NCBI RefSeq assembly: GCF_020882245.1
Contig: NC_083598.1
Span: 10,409,178 to 10,473,177, forward strand
DNA: 64,000 bases
Direction of reading: 5' to 3'
From: Rhopalosiphum padi
Taxonomy: Eukaryota > Arthropoda > Insecta > Hemiptera > Aphididae
Shown here: positions 13,750-25,632 of the stretch, in pieces
How the letters are laid out: the number at the start of each line of letters is the position of its first letter
How positions within the stretch are numbered: position 1 is the first letter of the stretch
Notes under the pieces: generated by a model
Seen by the model: the letters and a program-made list of their open reading frames with translations, nothing else
The model's database searches: none
What the model was told of the DNA's origin: nothing
Translations under genes and position numbers: made by a program

Positions 13750-16225
13750 AACTGCACTTAGACTAAGAAAAAATAAATAAATTCACGAATAGCTGTAAAA
13801 TATTTTTTCACACATATACGAGTATTTATTATTATTATTGTATTGATTGTTGCTACTCCGGCAGTTTTAATATGGTTTTAATATGGTGTAAGATCGGTTT
13901 ATCAATAAAAACCGATAAATGAAAAAAATCTCCCGGCTCATGTATTAAACTATAGTATAATATGCTAATAAATTTTTATGAAACGCATAAATTAGAGCGA
14001 CAAATTTAAGGAACGTATTAATGCTATAGGTAATATAATTATAGAACTATTTAAATGGTTATATTAACTTAAAACTATTTTGTTCTTGTAAATAAATTAT
14101 TCATAAAGATAAAAAAGTATTGAAATTATCATAATATAAGTAATGATAATATGTTAATACCTCTTAAGTAAATTATGGTTAGGTTAATAGACATACATGT
14201 ACCAATGTATAATTAATATATTTTTTATTTTTTCAGGTAAGTTTGCGATTGAAATAAGAAATTTATTGTATTACAATAAAGTTGTAAGTATTCAAATAAA
14301 TTATTATATTTATATTAATTATTAAAAACTATTGGGCTAATAATTTTGCTTTATTTATAAAAATTATTTATTGTTACTCAACAGAACAATTTAATGTAAT
14401 TGAATAATAATAATAATAAAATATATACAATTATAATAACAATATAATAAATAAACAGAATTAAAAGTTATTAATATCATATAATCATAATATGATCAAT
14501 ACATATCAATGATTATATTTCGTCATTATTAATTAAATTTAAAAACTATAATTTCAATAGACTCTATCGTTTAAAGAATGTATTGCTAGTCACGAATGGG
14601 AGTCTGCTAACCGGTTATTAGTATATTTTAAAGTGTTGTTGTTTTTTTTTTTTTTTGTACATTTTGTAAATAATCGTTAATATTAGGGTCAAAACTAAGA
14701 GAGCTATCGACTATTTTTACAATAATGTTTTTTCTTTTCTTGTGGACACTTTCAAACAGAAAGAATGCCCCATGAGTTGTATATAATGTAATTGTAGATT
14801 GAAAATTGAGAATAGTCTTAACATCAAACATATCGTATTTCGATTTTCGATTTTATTTGTACTTGTTTCCTATAAGTACAAAAACCATATCAATATTTGT
14901 GATTATAATCCAGACATTTGCGATACATTATTCGTATATGATAGTTGATAATTAATTTACAATTTAAAATCACAGCACACTGTTTTATTATTAATCGATT
15001 GTGAAAAAATTACGATTGCAAGATACTGATAAATATATACACTTTAATGCGTTTTTAACAATGCATTAATAATGGTTTTATTTAAATTAATAACAAGTGA
15101 AATATATTTCAATATAATATTATTATTGTTTTTTTTTTTCATTTAAGTATTTAATAATAATAAAAATATGTGTAATACATTTATAGAGTGTATTTTAGTA
15201 AACATAAAAATAAACCAGATGGAGTAACAACAGCACTAAATAGTGGTTTGTTATGATATAAAATTTGAAAAAGATGATAAATCGTCGTATTCGAATAACT
15301 ATTCTGAGCGGAATAGGATTAAAACCACTCAGCAATAATATTTCTTCAAAAATTATCGACGGTTGTCGGAAGTTTTTCCTTACGCTTAGAAAAAGTTTTG
15401 AGAAAATCGAAAAATGTCTCTGCAAATTACCATCTAGACTCGATTTCCAGTCTATAAAAGACAAAGGTGGTGCATAAAACTTTTTGAGTACTGCTCTCAA
15501 CAGGAAAAAGTATTTATAATAAAATATAACAGATAAAATAAAAAAAATAAAATAAAAACCATCAATTTTCAACCAATTGTAATACTGCCTCACTCGGAAT
15601 CTACAATATATCATTGGAATACTTACACATTCATCACTTCACTGAACTTCTGAAGCAATATTTTACCTTATAATAAGTACCGAATTAAATATTGCATATA
15701 ATTATAAATAATACATTTCTGTTTCTAATTTATTTATGGAAATGGAGCAATTCGTCCCAGGTACCAGACATATTTTCCAGTAAATTCGGCAAGGTTACTA
15801 TTAAATACAATACATTAAATCGAAGTAAGTTAATTTTATAAAACAATAATGATACCATTAAATTTTTATATATTGCTTAATGTCAGTCAAAAAAGGTGAA
15901 TGTGCGTTATTCATGTTTTTATACCACGTCACGAAAACACCAACAGTTTTCATTAGGAAAAAAGTCCCCAAATGACATTGAATTGTAATAACTTTATTTT
16001 CGTTTTTTTTTTTTTTTTTAATACACGCAGAAAAAAAACAGTATTTAATCTGGTTGGAACACGCAAACATTACCTACAGAAAATAATAGTGTTTTATGGT
16101 ATTATTTCACTTAAAAAAAATTGATTGCATTAATGACATCCACATCACGTAATATACTATCCTTTTCGTCAAAACTTTTATAATTAACAATCAGTGTCAT
16201 TGTCGTTGTTTTCGCCATATCATTG
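13750..16225. other. AT-rich non-coding DNA
   Basis: No convincing gene. The minus-strand frames at 14,628-14,831, 15,195-15,614 and 15,858-16,070 are hydrophobic or lysine-rich, as expected by chance at this base composition, and have no recognisable domain. Confidence 0.6.
15265..15480 (+). repeat. Possible further repeat-derived segment with TTCTGAGCGGA
   Basis: The 11-mer TTCTGAGCGGA (15,302-15,312) recurs here inside a less AT-rich block. Beyond it the sequence does not align obviously with the four family copies. Open frames occur on both strands (70 codons plus; 139 codons minus, very hydrophobic: Phe, Ile, Leu and Tyr). I see no domain, and such a minus frame is what AT-rich repeat DNA produces. 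It could be a different branch of the repeat family or an unrelated relic. Confidence 0.3.
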
Positions 16226-16228
16226 TTT

Positions 16229-16364
16229 AGTTTTTCTCTCATTCCATTCTCTTTATGCATATCTTTATTTCTCTCTCACACTTTTTTTATTTATTTCCTC
16301 GTCTCTTCTCTTATTTGTTCTCATTCATTCTCTCTTTGTCTCTTCTTAGTTTTCCCGATCCACC
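16229..16364 (+). other. Long pyrimidine-rich tract
   Basis: About 135 bases are almost continuous C/T with repeated TCTC/CATTC blocks (for example CTCATTCATTCTCTCTTTGT), heading a 1.1 kb stretch (16.2-17.3 kb) less AT-rich than the surroundings. The stretch holds three small plus-strand frames (16,466-16,711, 16,905-17,099, 17,096-17,284) that I cannot assign. It could be an eroded repeat, a splicing signal or a promoter tract. Confidence 0.45.
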
Positions 16365-17348
16365 AACGTAAATAAGACCTACCCACTTGAACTATTTACT
16401 CTCAAGTCAACAGGAACCTGTACAAAAACAAATTATCTCTGCCTTACACTCTCCATCTCACTTTATTGAAGTATTTCCCTTTTGTGGCTGTCTCCGCGCG
16501 ACGTAGAGTACTAAAACAACAAAAAGCGATGATTAAACTCTATGTCTATCCGCTCAAGCACGAAATGCGAACATTTTTTGACATAAGAACAAAAAGGAAG
16601 TGTATAAAATTCCTCATGTGGGTTTTTTCACATCTTCGAATTTTTCCCATCCCCAGACAAATTTCTAAACAAAATCGGTTTCTTATTTTGATGCCATGCA
16701 TTTTTGCGTGAAAAACCTAATTCCGATTACATTGTTGTACCACCACCATCACCACCGTTCTTCTACTCGTTTGTATATTATTATTATTTTTTTTTTGAAA
16801 CCCCTTTTAACACGTATAATAATATATCAAATATAACTAGAGTTTTTCAGCGTCAGAGCGCATTAGTTTGAAAGCTCCAGGGACCTACGAAGATACAATA
16901 TGGTTTGGTTTGTTTTGTATACATTTTTTTCATATTTTATACTTATTCTTCCTCCGTGGTGGAAAAAGATAGACGTTTTAGTTTTCAGATTTCTCGTATA
17001 TTTATTTCGGACCGATCCAATTTAACGCCGACGACTAGCACGTTTACACGCTTAAGACTGAATAAGGTTTTATTTTTTAAAGTCGCAAAGGGTATGTGAA
17101 AAGGTGGCATATAAATCAAACGGTTGGAGAGCTACCGAATTCTTCTCCACCTAGACAAGCGAAGACGCTTCCCCTCTATTTATCAACGTTTCATAAACTG
17201 ACTTTTCAGACAATATATATAAAAACAAAACCTCTCTGGTACGTGCTGGGTTCGATATCCTATTGGTTTTCACTGCATAAATAACCACCCAAATATTTAT
17301 TTAGTTTTTTTTTTTTTTACTATTTGTTTATTATTCATTCTTATAAAT

Positions 17349-17374
17349 ACACACACACACACACACACACACAC
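17349..17374. repeat. (AC)13 microsatellite
   Basis: Uninterrupted AC dinucleotides, followed by an imperfect GCATACATACATGC tail. Confidence 0.95.
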
Positions 17375-17379
17375 GCATA

Positions 17380-20300
17380 CATACATGCTAACTTATTACT
17401 TAAATTACTTTAATACGATATTACTAAAAGTATTGGTATCAAAATAAATTACAATTTTTATTGTATTAAATATAATTCAAAACGATTAAAAATTATATTA
17501 AATTAACAAAAATTAAAAATTATATTTAAATAAAATAATCAAAACGTACTATGTGATAATATCTTGATAATACAAGTTTATTTAGCTTAAAGATATTCAT
17601 AATTAAACTTTAAATTATGATATAATTGAAAACGCATTTTATGAATTCATAGTTTGTTCAAGTGATACTTTTATAATATAAGTATTTTGTCGAGATACTT
17701 GCCCTGGGTGTTTAAGTTTTGAGGGATTCTAGAAATAAAAAAACATTTTATTTATATTTAATTATTATTTGGACTGCAAGAATACAAAATGGAGTAAAAA
17801 TAATACTGCTCTTATCAAAGAGTTTATGAAATATATATATTATAATAAAACAAAAATCGTATCGTTGAGTCAAATAAATGAAAATAAAATAAATCCAGTT
17901 TACAGTATCAGTTAGAAATTGCATAGATATTGTTTCCTTTTAAAATCTTAGCTTTTTTAAAATTTTAAATTATAAGTCTAACAACATGTTATGTATTGTG
18001 AAAATAAATAAGCAATAAATAATATTTGAAAAATTCAAAATTTAAATGTATTACACTGCGCTGTAGTACACTGACACACAAACGTTGGTCTTTACTATTG
18101 AGCAATGTTGGCTAAAAGTCATCGTGATTTATTATGCACTTGCGTACTATTATCTTGTTTGTACGAACCCAAACGCATTGAATAAAAATGATCAAAACTA
18201 TTGACTCATGTTATTTATAGAATGATACATAGTAGGTGTACATTGGATGGGATCCGATAAAAAGTGCTCAACAAGATAACGATTGACATTGGTTTTGGTG
18301 TAGATATCTTATAAATGGCTGTACTCTGTTTAGCTATGCACAATAGGAAGACACGTTTAAGAAGTAAAAAAAGAATATTCTTTTAACACAAATACCTAGT
18401 TTATCAATTGGGAAAGTTCAATAAAACTATAAAACCGATAAATAAAATATATGATAATACTAGATTTCTATTACAACGCATAGAAATAACTTGCCAATGG
18501 CGTTTTTTTAGGTTAAATCCAAAAGATTTTTCTGTGCAGTATTCTGAAACAGTTTTAAATACTATTATTGTAATAATCCAAAGAAATATCAGAGGTAACG
18601 TAATATATCTTTATAAACTATTTAACTAACTATATTAATTGCTAACCGTTATTTCAAGTATTAAATTAAACTTTAAACTTTCATCTTAGTTTGTCGTTGT
18701 CGCGTATTTTTAGGTTTATTTAAAATCATAACGTCGAGCAATGGACATTTTTTTATCGGATGTCTAATACTAATATTGAAACACATTATTATCTGTAGTA
18801 GCTTATACGATATGAGAATGAGTGTTTGTGATAGTAATCATAAAGTATGTATTCGCTAATACTACATTTTTTTTAAATTATAATATAGTTAAATAGATAA
18901 TAAATATATTAATAACAGTTAATTTATGATCACAAAAATCAAAGTTTTATTCACTTATTCACTTATTGATTAGTAAACAATTACTAGTATGTGTTGTTAA
19001 TGTTATTTATAAAAATTATATTATATTATATTATTATTTTATATTTATTATATAAATACTTTAAGACAAAATAAGAATTATAATGATTGTTTATTATAAT
19101 TTCACACTGTTCAATATAACTATATTATTAAAAAATACAATTTTGTTTTATATAGCATGATTTCCCTAATCAATTTTCTTATAAACAAGAAAAGTGTATA
19201 GTTTTTATTGATTTTACTACTTAAATACAATACCTAACCTAACCTACTAATATAGTTTCAAAATGTGTGACTTTTAAGGTATTATACTGGTATCTACTTC
19301 AAGACTCATTGACTATTCTTATTTTACTTTTACTTAAAGTTTACAAGTTTTTTCTCCTAATCAAATTACTTTATACTGCAAAAATGAATTAAAACAATTT
19401 TATAGAAAAGCGGAAATAAAAATCATCTTTTTAATAATAATATTGTTTATGTTTTAGTCTGTTATACAATCGTGCTCAAATCAGATAAACTATAAACTTC
19501 ACAATTTTGTTCTTAGGAATACTCAATAATAATTTATAATACCCTTAAAAACGCACACAATCTCAGCATAGTCTTATGATTAAGAATATGATATTTATTA
19601 AAGAATACTCACATTATGTTTGAAAACTTTTTCAGTGAAGTGTTTTGTCGTCTTAAAATTGTGCTAAGAATATGTTCAATGTAAAAAAAAAATTAATTCA
19701 CATCATCTAAATGTACTTCGCTTTTATGAAACATTACGATTTTATAAATGGTTTTATAATATGAATTTCGCTTCACATTTTCAAATATTATTTCAATTTA
19801 TAATGTATTAGTATTATAGAAAGTTGAACACTTTTATACTTAAACAGTTAATGTCATTTTAATATACAATTTAATTTTGATGTGCAATGTTCTTTTTAAA
19901 TATGATCTAATAAGTTTGTAATAATAATTCAAGGATTTCTTGAAATATTATGTTGACTGACTTTAATGTTTTCTTATTAAAGTATACCAAGGAGGGTATA
20001 AACTTATTAATTGTCAATTTCAACACAGAGTTCATATTATTAGTACAATTAAAACAAATACCAATATTTTATTATGGGACTAACGTAATAAAATATAATA
20101 TTATTAAGACGGTATTTGTTTGATTCATATTTCACAGAAATGAATTCTAATCAAGACACGCATTAAAATCCAAGATTACAAAAGATAATAAAATATATAA
20201 GTAAAGAACAGTATAGCTCCATGTAAAATAAATTATACGAATTAATAGAGATAATTTTAAACGCATATTCTCATAATGTTAACTAAAGTTTATAACCAAT

Positions 20301-20730
20301 GATTATAACAAGACTCAATATTTATTAATAATTAATATTTGATATTATAAAATAATTATTGTTAACTTTGTGATTTATTAATTAATACTATGTATAATTT
20401 TCAAATTTAAAACAACAAGGTACAATAAAACACATAATTAATAATCTATGAACTTTGAATCAGTGAATAATAATAATGATAAATGTTGAATTAGTGTTAA
20501 CGTTGTTAACTGATAGTTATTTCATTAAAATAATATAATTTTTCAATAAAGTTGTTGGTATTATGAACGTGTAGTTGGGAAATAGAAGTAAATATATCTG
20601 TGTTTTGCAGTGTATGACTTATAAGCTTTATGCACTTGAAAATAATTGAGCTTTGTTAAAAACGTGGCATTTTTTTTTATTAAACTATAATGTTCATAAT
20701 ATAATATTGAATATAAAATAACACACAATT
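17380..20730. other. AT-rich non-coding DNA
   Basis: Contains only the weak chemoreceptor-like frame at 18.4-18.6 kb. A three-unit CCTAA string at 19,233-19,246 matches the insect telomere unit but is too short to mean anything. Confidence 0.65.
18387..18629 (+). pseudogene. Possible decayed chemoreceptor (gustatory-receptor-like) C-terminal exon
   Basis: An open frame of about 80 codons without a proper ATG contains LLQRIEITCQWRFF, then ETVLNTIIVIIQRN. The arrangement (basic segment, aromatic FF, short polar stretch, hydrophobic helix ending in IIxIIQ) is reminiscent of the last transmembrane exon of insect gustatory receptors, which usually ends TYhhhhhQF. The diagnostic TY is not present and no neighbouring exon was recognised. 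In DNA this AT-rich, hydrophobic frames of this length also arise by chance, so the call is weak. Confidence 0.22.
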
Positions 20731-20734
20731 AATT

Positions 20735-21420
20735 TCACGGATCCCTAGACACATGGGCATGGCTTAGCCAGCAATGATAATGCAGATAAACAAGCTAAAC
20801 AAGCTACACTTTCACCCGACATACGACTCATTGACATAATATATCATCATACTCAGACGTAAGAAACAACAACGAATCAAACAAAATGAAATTTCCAACT
20901 AGAAAAACGTATGTAATAGTCAATTAAATAAATTTAATCAAATAAAACAATTAGTTAAAATATTTTTAGAACAGAAATCCAAGTATAATAACCTAAAAAC
21001 AAAATTAAATTTGCAAGAATTGGGCATACCAGACTGACCTGTACATTTTTTATGGCTCAAAGCGACCCTCCTTTCCGCAGTATGTCAATCGCGTGGTACC
21101 ACGCTAACAATAAAACACATTTTCAAAGAATGCAAACAATACAATGAATTCCGAGGGGAATTCAAAGTAAGCCATCTGATTGCAGACAGTTTGGGAAAAC
21201 TGAAAACAAATTTAAAAATGAAAATATTGAAAATGGCTGATTTGGCTTGGGTGTCGAAGCCGAAACTTCATTTTCAAGACAAAAAAAAAATATAATTTTA
21301 GTTAATATTTGAGAAATTTGGTTTATTCTATATTTTATCATTATATTGTTTATAATATTACGGTCAGCATTGTATTGATTTATTACATGGACCTATATAA
21401 TAAGGGTTAGTACGAAAAGA
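20735..21420 (+). mobile_element. 3' fragment of a LINE: RNase H end and C-terminal zinc knuckle, decayed
   Basis: The plus strand reads IPRHMGMA, then after a frameshift SNDNADKQAKQATLSP, which matches the WxPxH...GNxxADxxAK signature at the end of retrotransposon RNase H domains. Downstream come ARIGHTRLT (about 21,015) and, in another frame, CQSRGTTLTIKHIFKEC (about 21,085-21,140), the usual zinc-knuckle tail of LINE polyproteins that carry RNase H. Several stops and shifts show it is dead. Sequence after about 21,290 is AT-rich, with no clear coding signal, and may be the element's 3' UTR. It could derive from the same family as the 31.7-34.15 kb remnant, which lacks this part, but that link is inference. 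Confidence 0.8.
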
Positions 21421-24142
21421 GCTTATAGTCTAGTATTTTTTTTTAATTTTATTCATAACAGTTATTTAGTTTTAAAGAAACTAAAAATAAATTTTTTCAT
21501 CAATTGAATATAAAAATCATGCCTTATTCTCGCGGTATAAATGGTTTACAATAATGCAAAAAGCGCGAAATCGCATTTATAATATAACACGCTAGTTATT
21601 TTTATGTCAATAAAAAAAAAGATCAATAATAATGATTAAATTACTATCGAACAGTGTAATACTACAATTATTTGTTTATTATTTATTATTAAATATTATA
21701 TGTATGACAACATAATCTTTGTGATTTTAATTCATTTTTAATTATATTATCTAATAAAGTTATATAAATAATTCAGTACAATCATTAGATCGATTTATTT
21801 ATTAATATATTTCGAATATATTTTAAATAATTTAAATATTTTATTCATAAATTTATTCTTTTGTTTTAATTCAACTGTATTAACTTGTATTCACTCATTT
21901 AATGGTGCAGGTCTTAATGTTATGCAATTTCACTTCATAGAAAATTGTCTAATTTATAGAAAAAAAATATTATAAACTATTATTTTAAAATGCTCAATGC
22001 AGTTGACCGTGAAGAAGGTTTCTGTTTCATGGATACAATATATTCAACAGGAGTTTAATAGTAATGTTACACCTCTGATATACATCGTTTTTCTACTGTT
22101 TAAGTCTAAAAATGTCATGATAAAATATTTACTGAATTGTATATTAGCTGTAAAATAAAATATTAATAACACAAAACGAACATTTAATTTTTGAAACACA
22201 TACTATCGTGCACACAACTAAATCATACGATAGTTATAGTTAACAAAATTAATGTTTATATAATATATTAATGGATATGAGTGTGACCTATTTTTATTAT
22301 TATTATTATACACGCGTACATACTGTAAACTAGAAAACCACAGTATCGAAGCGAATAACTTTCGACTTGACATTTACCATAATTCGTATATGAAAAATGT
22401 CAGCCGTTTCGAAATTTGTTTGTCAGGTGATACAAATATCTTGAGAAGATTTATACCCTAATATCACTACATACAATGAAACATGCATTACCTGGATATA
22501 AAAAATATATAAAACGTTCAAAATGGGCCGTATGTAAAATCATATATTATGTACATATATGTTCGCGAAAAAAAAAAGTTTACAACTAACTTTGTGCAGA
22601 ATAGTGGTATTCGTGATACTCTAAATCCAAATTCAAAACTATCGTCGGTAAAATTTGCTAGTTTAAATTAATTTTGTGAAGTTTTTGTCAAAATAGTTTG
22701 TTTGCATGTATTTAACCGAAGGATTTTAACTTTCGAAAAATTATTTAAAAATTAATTATTTTAAAATAGTGTTGTCAATCATTAATTTGATTATTATAGT
22801 GTATTATAAATTATAATCATAGTATCTATCTACGATATCGCATGATTATATTTTTAAACGCATTGTCAAAAATAATAATTTAATTTTTTTAACGATACAA
22901 ATATGCAACTATGGTATATTAATAAAATATACATTTTTTGAGTATTTTTCATGTGAATTAAAGAAATTTAACAAATTACGCAATATGGCAAATGTGGTGT
23001 TTTAGTTTCAAAACAACGATTATAATCTATTTATATAGGTAACACATGTATGTAAATATCACATGTTAATTAAAATATAAATTAAATATTTATAATTTAA
23101 ATTTATTGTACTTTACTTATGAGGTTCAGAATAGTATACTATATTAATTGAATGTAATAAGAATAGTAGTTTATCTACAAATAAAGTATTTATTCACATG
23201 TTATAATGATTATTTCCGTTAAGTGTTAACTATAAAATATATTTTAATTTATATTAAGCAATATAATAAATAACAAATATTATAAGTAATTTATTGTTTA
23301 TAAAACTTTTATTATAAGTGACCATGTTAAGTATTAAAATGATTAGTTTTAATTACCTATGTTACAATATAATCTTACATGAAATTTTGATAAATACATA
23401 CTGCTGTCTGAAATATGAATAATATATTAATATTTACTTATAAATTATAATTATATTTCAAACGGTCTCTTAAAAGGCCATTAATATTGCGTAATTACAT
23501 TATCATAGCTGTAAGAGGTTTTAAAGGTTAAATAAAAAAGATTTTTTAGAAAATAATTCATCGACCACGTTGAGTTAAACTTTGTATACCTATAACCTAC
23601 ATAGTTGGTTTGATGAAAATATCATAATGAATATATCTACAACCAATTGAGAAATATTAATATCCTCAATTAGCTCCTTCGTGAAATAAGCTAAAATTAA
23701 ATAATACTTCATAAAATATTTATAAAATAAAAATAAAATATTATATTTAATTTAGTTTTCGTCGTAATGTTGTGAGACATTTAATCAATTTGTAATCGTT
23801 TATGATCTCGATACACGTTTTTTTTATTATTGCCGGATGAATAAGTATCACATTATATAGTTTTTGCTTATATAATTTATATGAACTTTACTTCAAATTA
23901 CACAATAAAGTACTATATTTAAAACACTCTACTTGAAATAGTAATACATTTCAAAAATGGTGAGGACTGACCAATTTGCATGATATATCTTGATTAGACA
24001 ATGGGGTAAGCGATGACGGGCAACAGACATTGCTGATATCACTGGAGTTTGCTACAGGGCTAATCAATTTTCGGAATTGGAGACGCAACGACATAAAGGA
24101 TAGAGTGGTAATGAATTTTAGTTTTCCCTAGAGTTACGAGAG

Positions 24143-24199
24143 CCACTGCCGCCACTGGTTGGTGTATTATATCATTTATACGAATACAATCGGCAGTGG
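24143..24199. repeat. Hairpin-forming inverted repeat in a less AT-rich patch
   Basis: CCACTGCCG (24,143-24,151) pairs perfectly with CGGCAGTGG (24,191-24,199). An inner TGTATT/AATACA stem can extend the fold around a 14-base loop, with an 11-base bulge on the 5' side. GC-rich arms like these are rare in this window. It lies in a 24.0-24.35 kb block of raised GC with no recognised gene. Confidence 0.45.
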
Positions 24200-25241
24200 T
24201 CTGCAAAACATATTATCATCTTATCCTGTGTGGACGGGTCAAATTTAATCAGTTTTAGTTATTGTGTAATCAACTATTTGCGTTCGGTTCTGTGTGGTTA
24301 CAGTCATCATAATTCATTGAAGGGTAGGTCATGGAGCCAATAAATAGAGGCTGAAACATAACGCTCATCAATATAATAAGGCATAATATATAATATACAC
24401 GTAAGGTATGATGTAATTTGTTATAAGGTTCTCGCAGTAGGTATTGCACACGATTATTAACGATTTATATTTTACTTAAATATTTCACATTATTTTTATT
24501 CTGTTTTAAAAGGTAAAAGACATTTTTAAAAAAGCACTTTGGGAAATATTTAATACCATTATGAAAATTATTAAAACTTAATAACAACATTGAATTGAAT
24601 AATAATAGTCTAGCTTATGATAACAATAATTTGAAAGTTCAAACGACTGGAGGCGAAGATTTTAAGGCGGTGAAAGTTGTGAATATTTGAATTATTGACT
24701 TTCCGTGGGTTAGGTTGAAACTTTACTAATATAGGAAAAGAATAACAAAATATGATATTTCCTTTTAACTTTCATCAAACTTGACAATTTAATGTTTAAA
24801 TTAAATTACTACATAATCTCCATATAATTTAAAATCTTTTTTAAGCTTCATAAGATAACGTGAAAATATAATTTTAGCAAAGTTTACGAAAGATATCTAG
24901 AAAGAAGAAACCTTCGTAACGTAAAAAATATAAACTTATTAAATTAATAAAAACCAGATAAACCATACATTTAATGACTTCCATTTATTTGGTTTTATAT
25001 GTGAAGTAAAGTATCTTTCATTATTTGTTTTTCGTTTTTAATTTAGTATTATTTATAATATTATCTTTAATGAAACCATTTCCAGTGACTACAGGGTGGC
25101 TCAACTTTAACTAAAATGCCAGCATAGCCTTGGACGCAATCAGTTTTTCCGTTAAGGGTTAAGGGGAGGGCGCAGCTATACTATGACTAGTAGTGGACTC
25201 ATAAATATTTAAATTTGAATTTCCTGACCGGCAATCCCATA

Positions 25242-25414
25242 ATCCTTACCCTTCCTTCATGCACCTTCTCTTCACCACATCTGTACTTCTTTATCTCTTT
25301 TCCTCTTTTCCCTCATCTGCATCACTAAATCGTTCTTTCTCTTTCACACTTTCCCTTCACGACTCATTCTGCTTTTACTCCGCCATTTTTCAATGTTCTC
25401 TATCCCGTTTGCAG
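25242..25414 (+). other. Second long pyrimidine-rich tract ending in an acceptor-like CAG
   Basis: About 170 bases are dominated by C and T (for example CTCTTTTCCTCTTTTCCCTC) and end in CCCGTTTGCAG, followed by purine-rich sequence. It resembles a strong 3' splice site, but the downstream frames close quickly, so any exon would be untranslated. It resembles the 16.2 kb tract in composition. Confidence 0.4.
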
Positions 25415-25598
25415 AGTGACTCATAAATAAAATTCTCAAACGATTCAAATCAAATTAAAATGTTCATAGTTTTGTAATTTATTGTCTCTCATAATAATAG
25501 TGGTAGCAAGAAAAATGGTGGAAACAATACCAGACTATTATACGTCATATTCTGAAGTAGTGGCAAACAATTATTTTCTATACAGACGTGGAAGACAC

Positions 25599-25632
25599 AA
25601 AAAAAAAAAAAATAATAATAATAATAATAATA
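25599..25632. repeat. A-run followed by (AAT)n microsatellite
   Basis: About 14 A followed by about seven AAT units. It inflates the 61-codon frame at 25,482-25,667 into a poly-lysine/poly-asparagine end, so that frame is not counted as a gene. Confidence 0.9.

Noticed and set aside
15195..15614. Longest minus-strand frame (139 codons), very hydrophobic
   Set aside because: Dominated by Phe, Ile, Leu and Tyr as expected for AT-rich chance frames; no domain, and it overlaps a segment containing a repeat core.
17240..17270. tRNA T-arm-like GGTTCGATATCC
   Set aside because: The stem does not pair and no matching anticodon or D arm lies upstream.
19233..19246. Three CCTAA units, the insect telomere repeat
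   Set aside because: Too short to indicate an interstitial telomere tract in AT-rich DNA.
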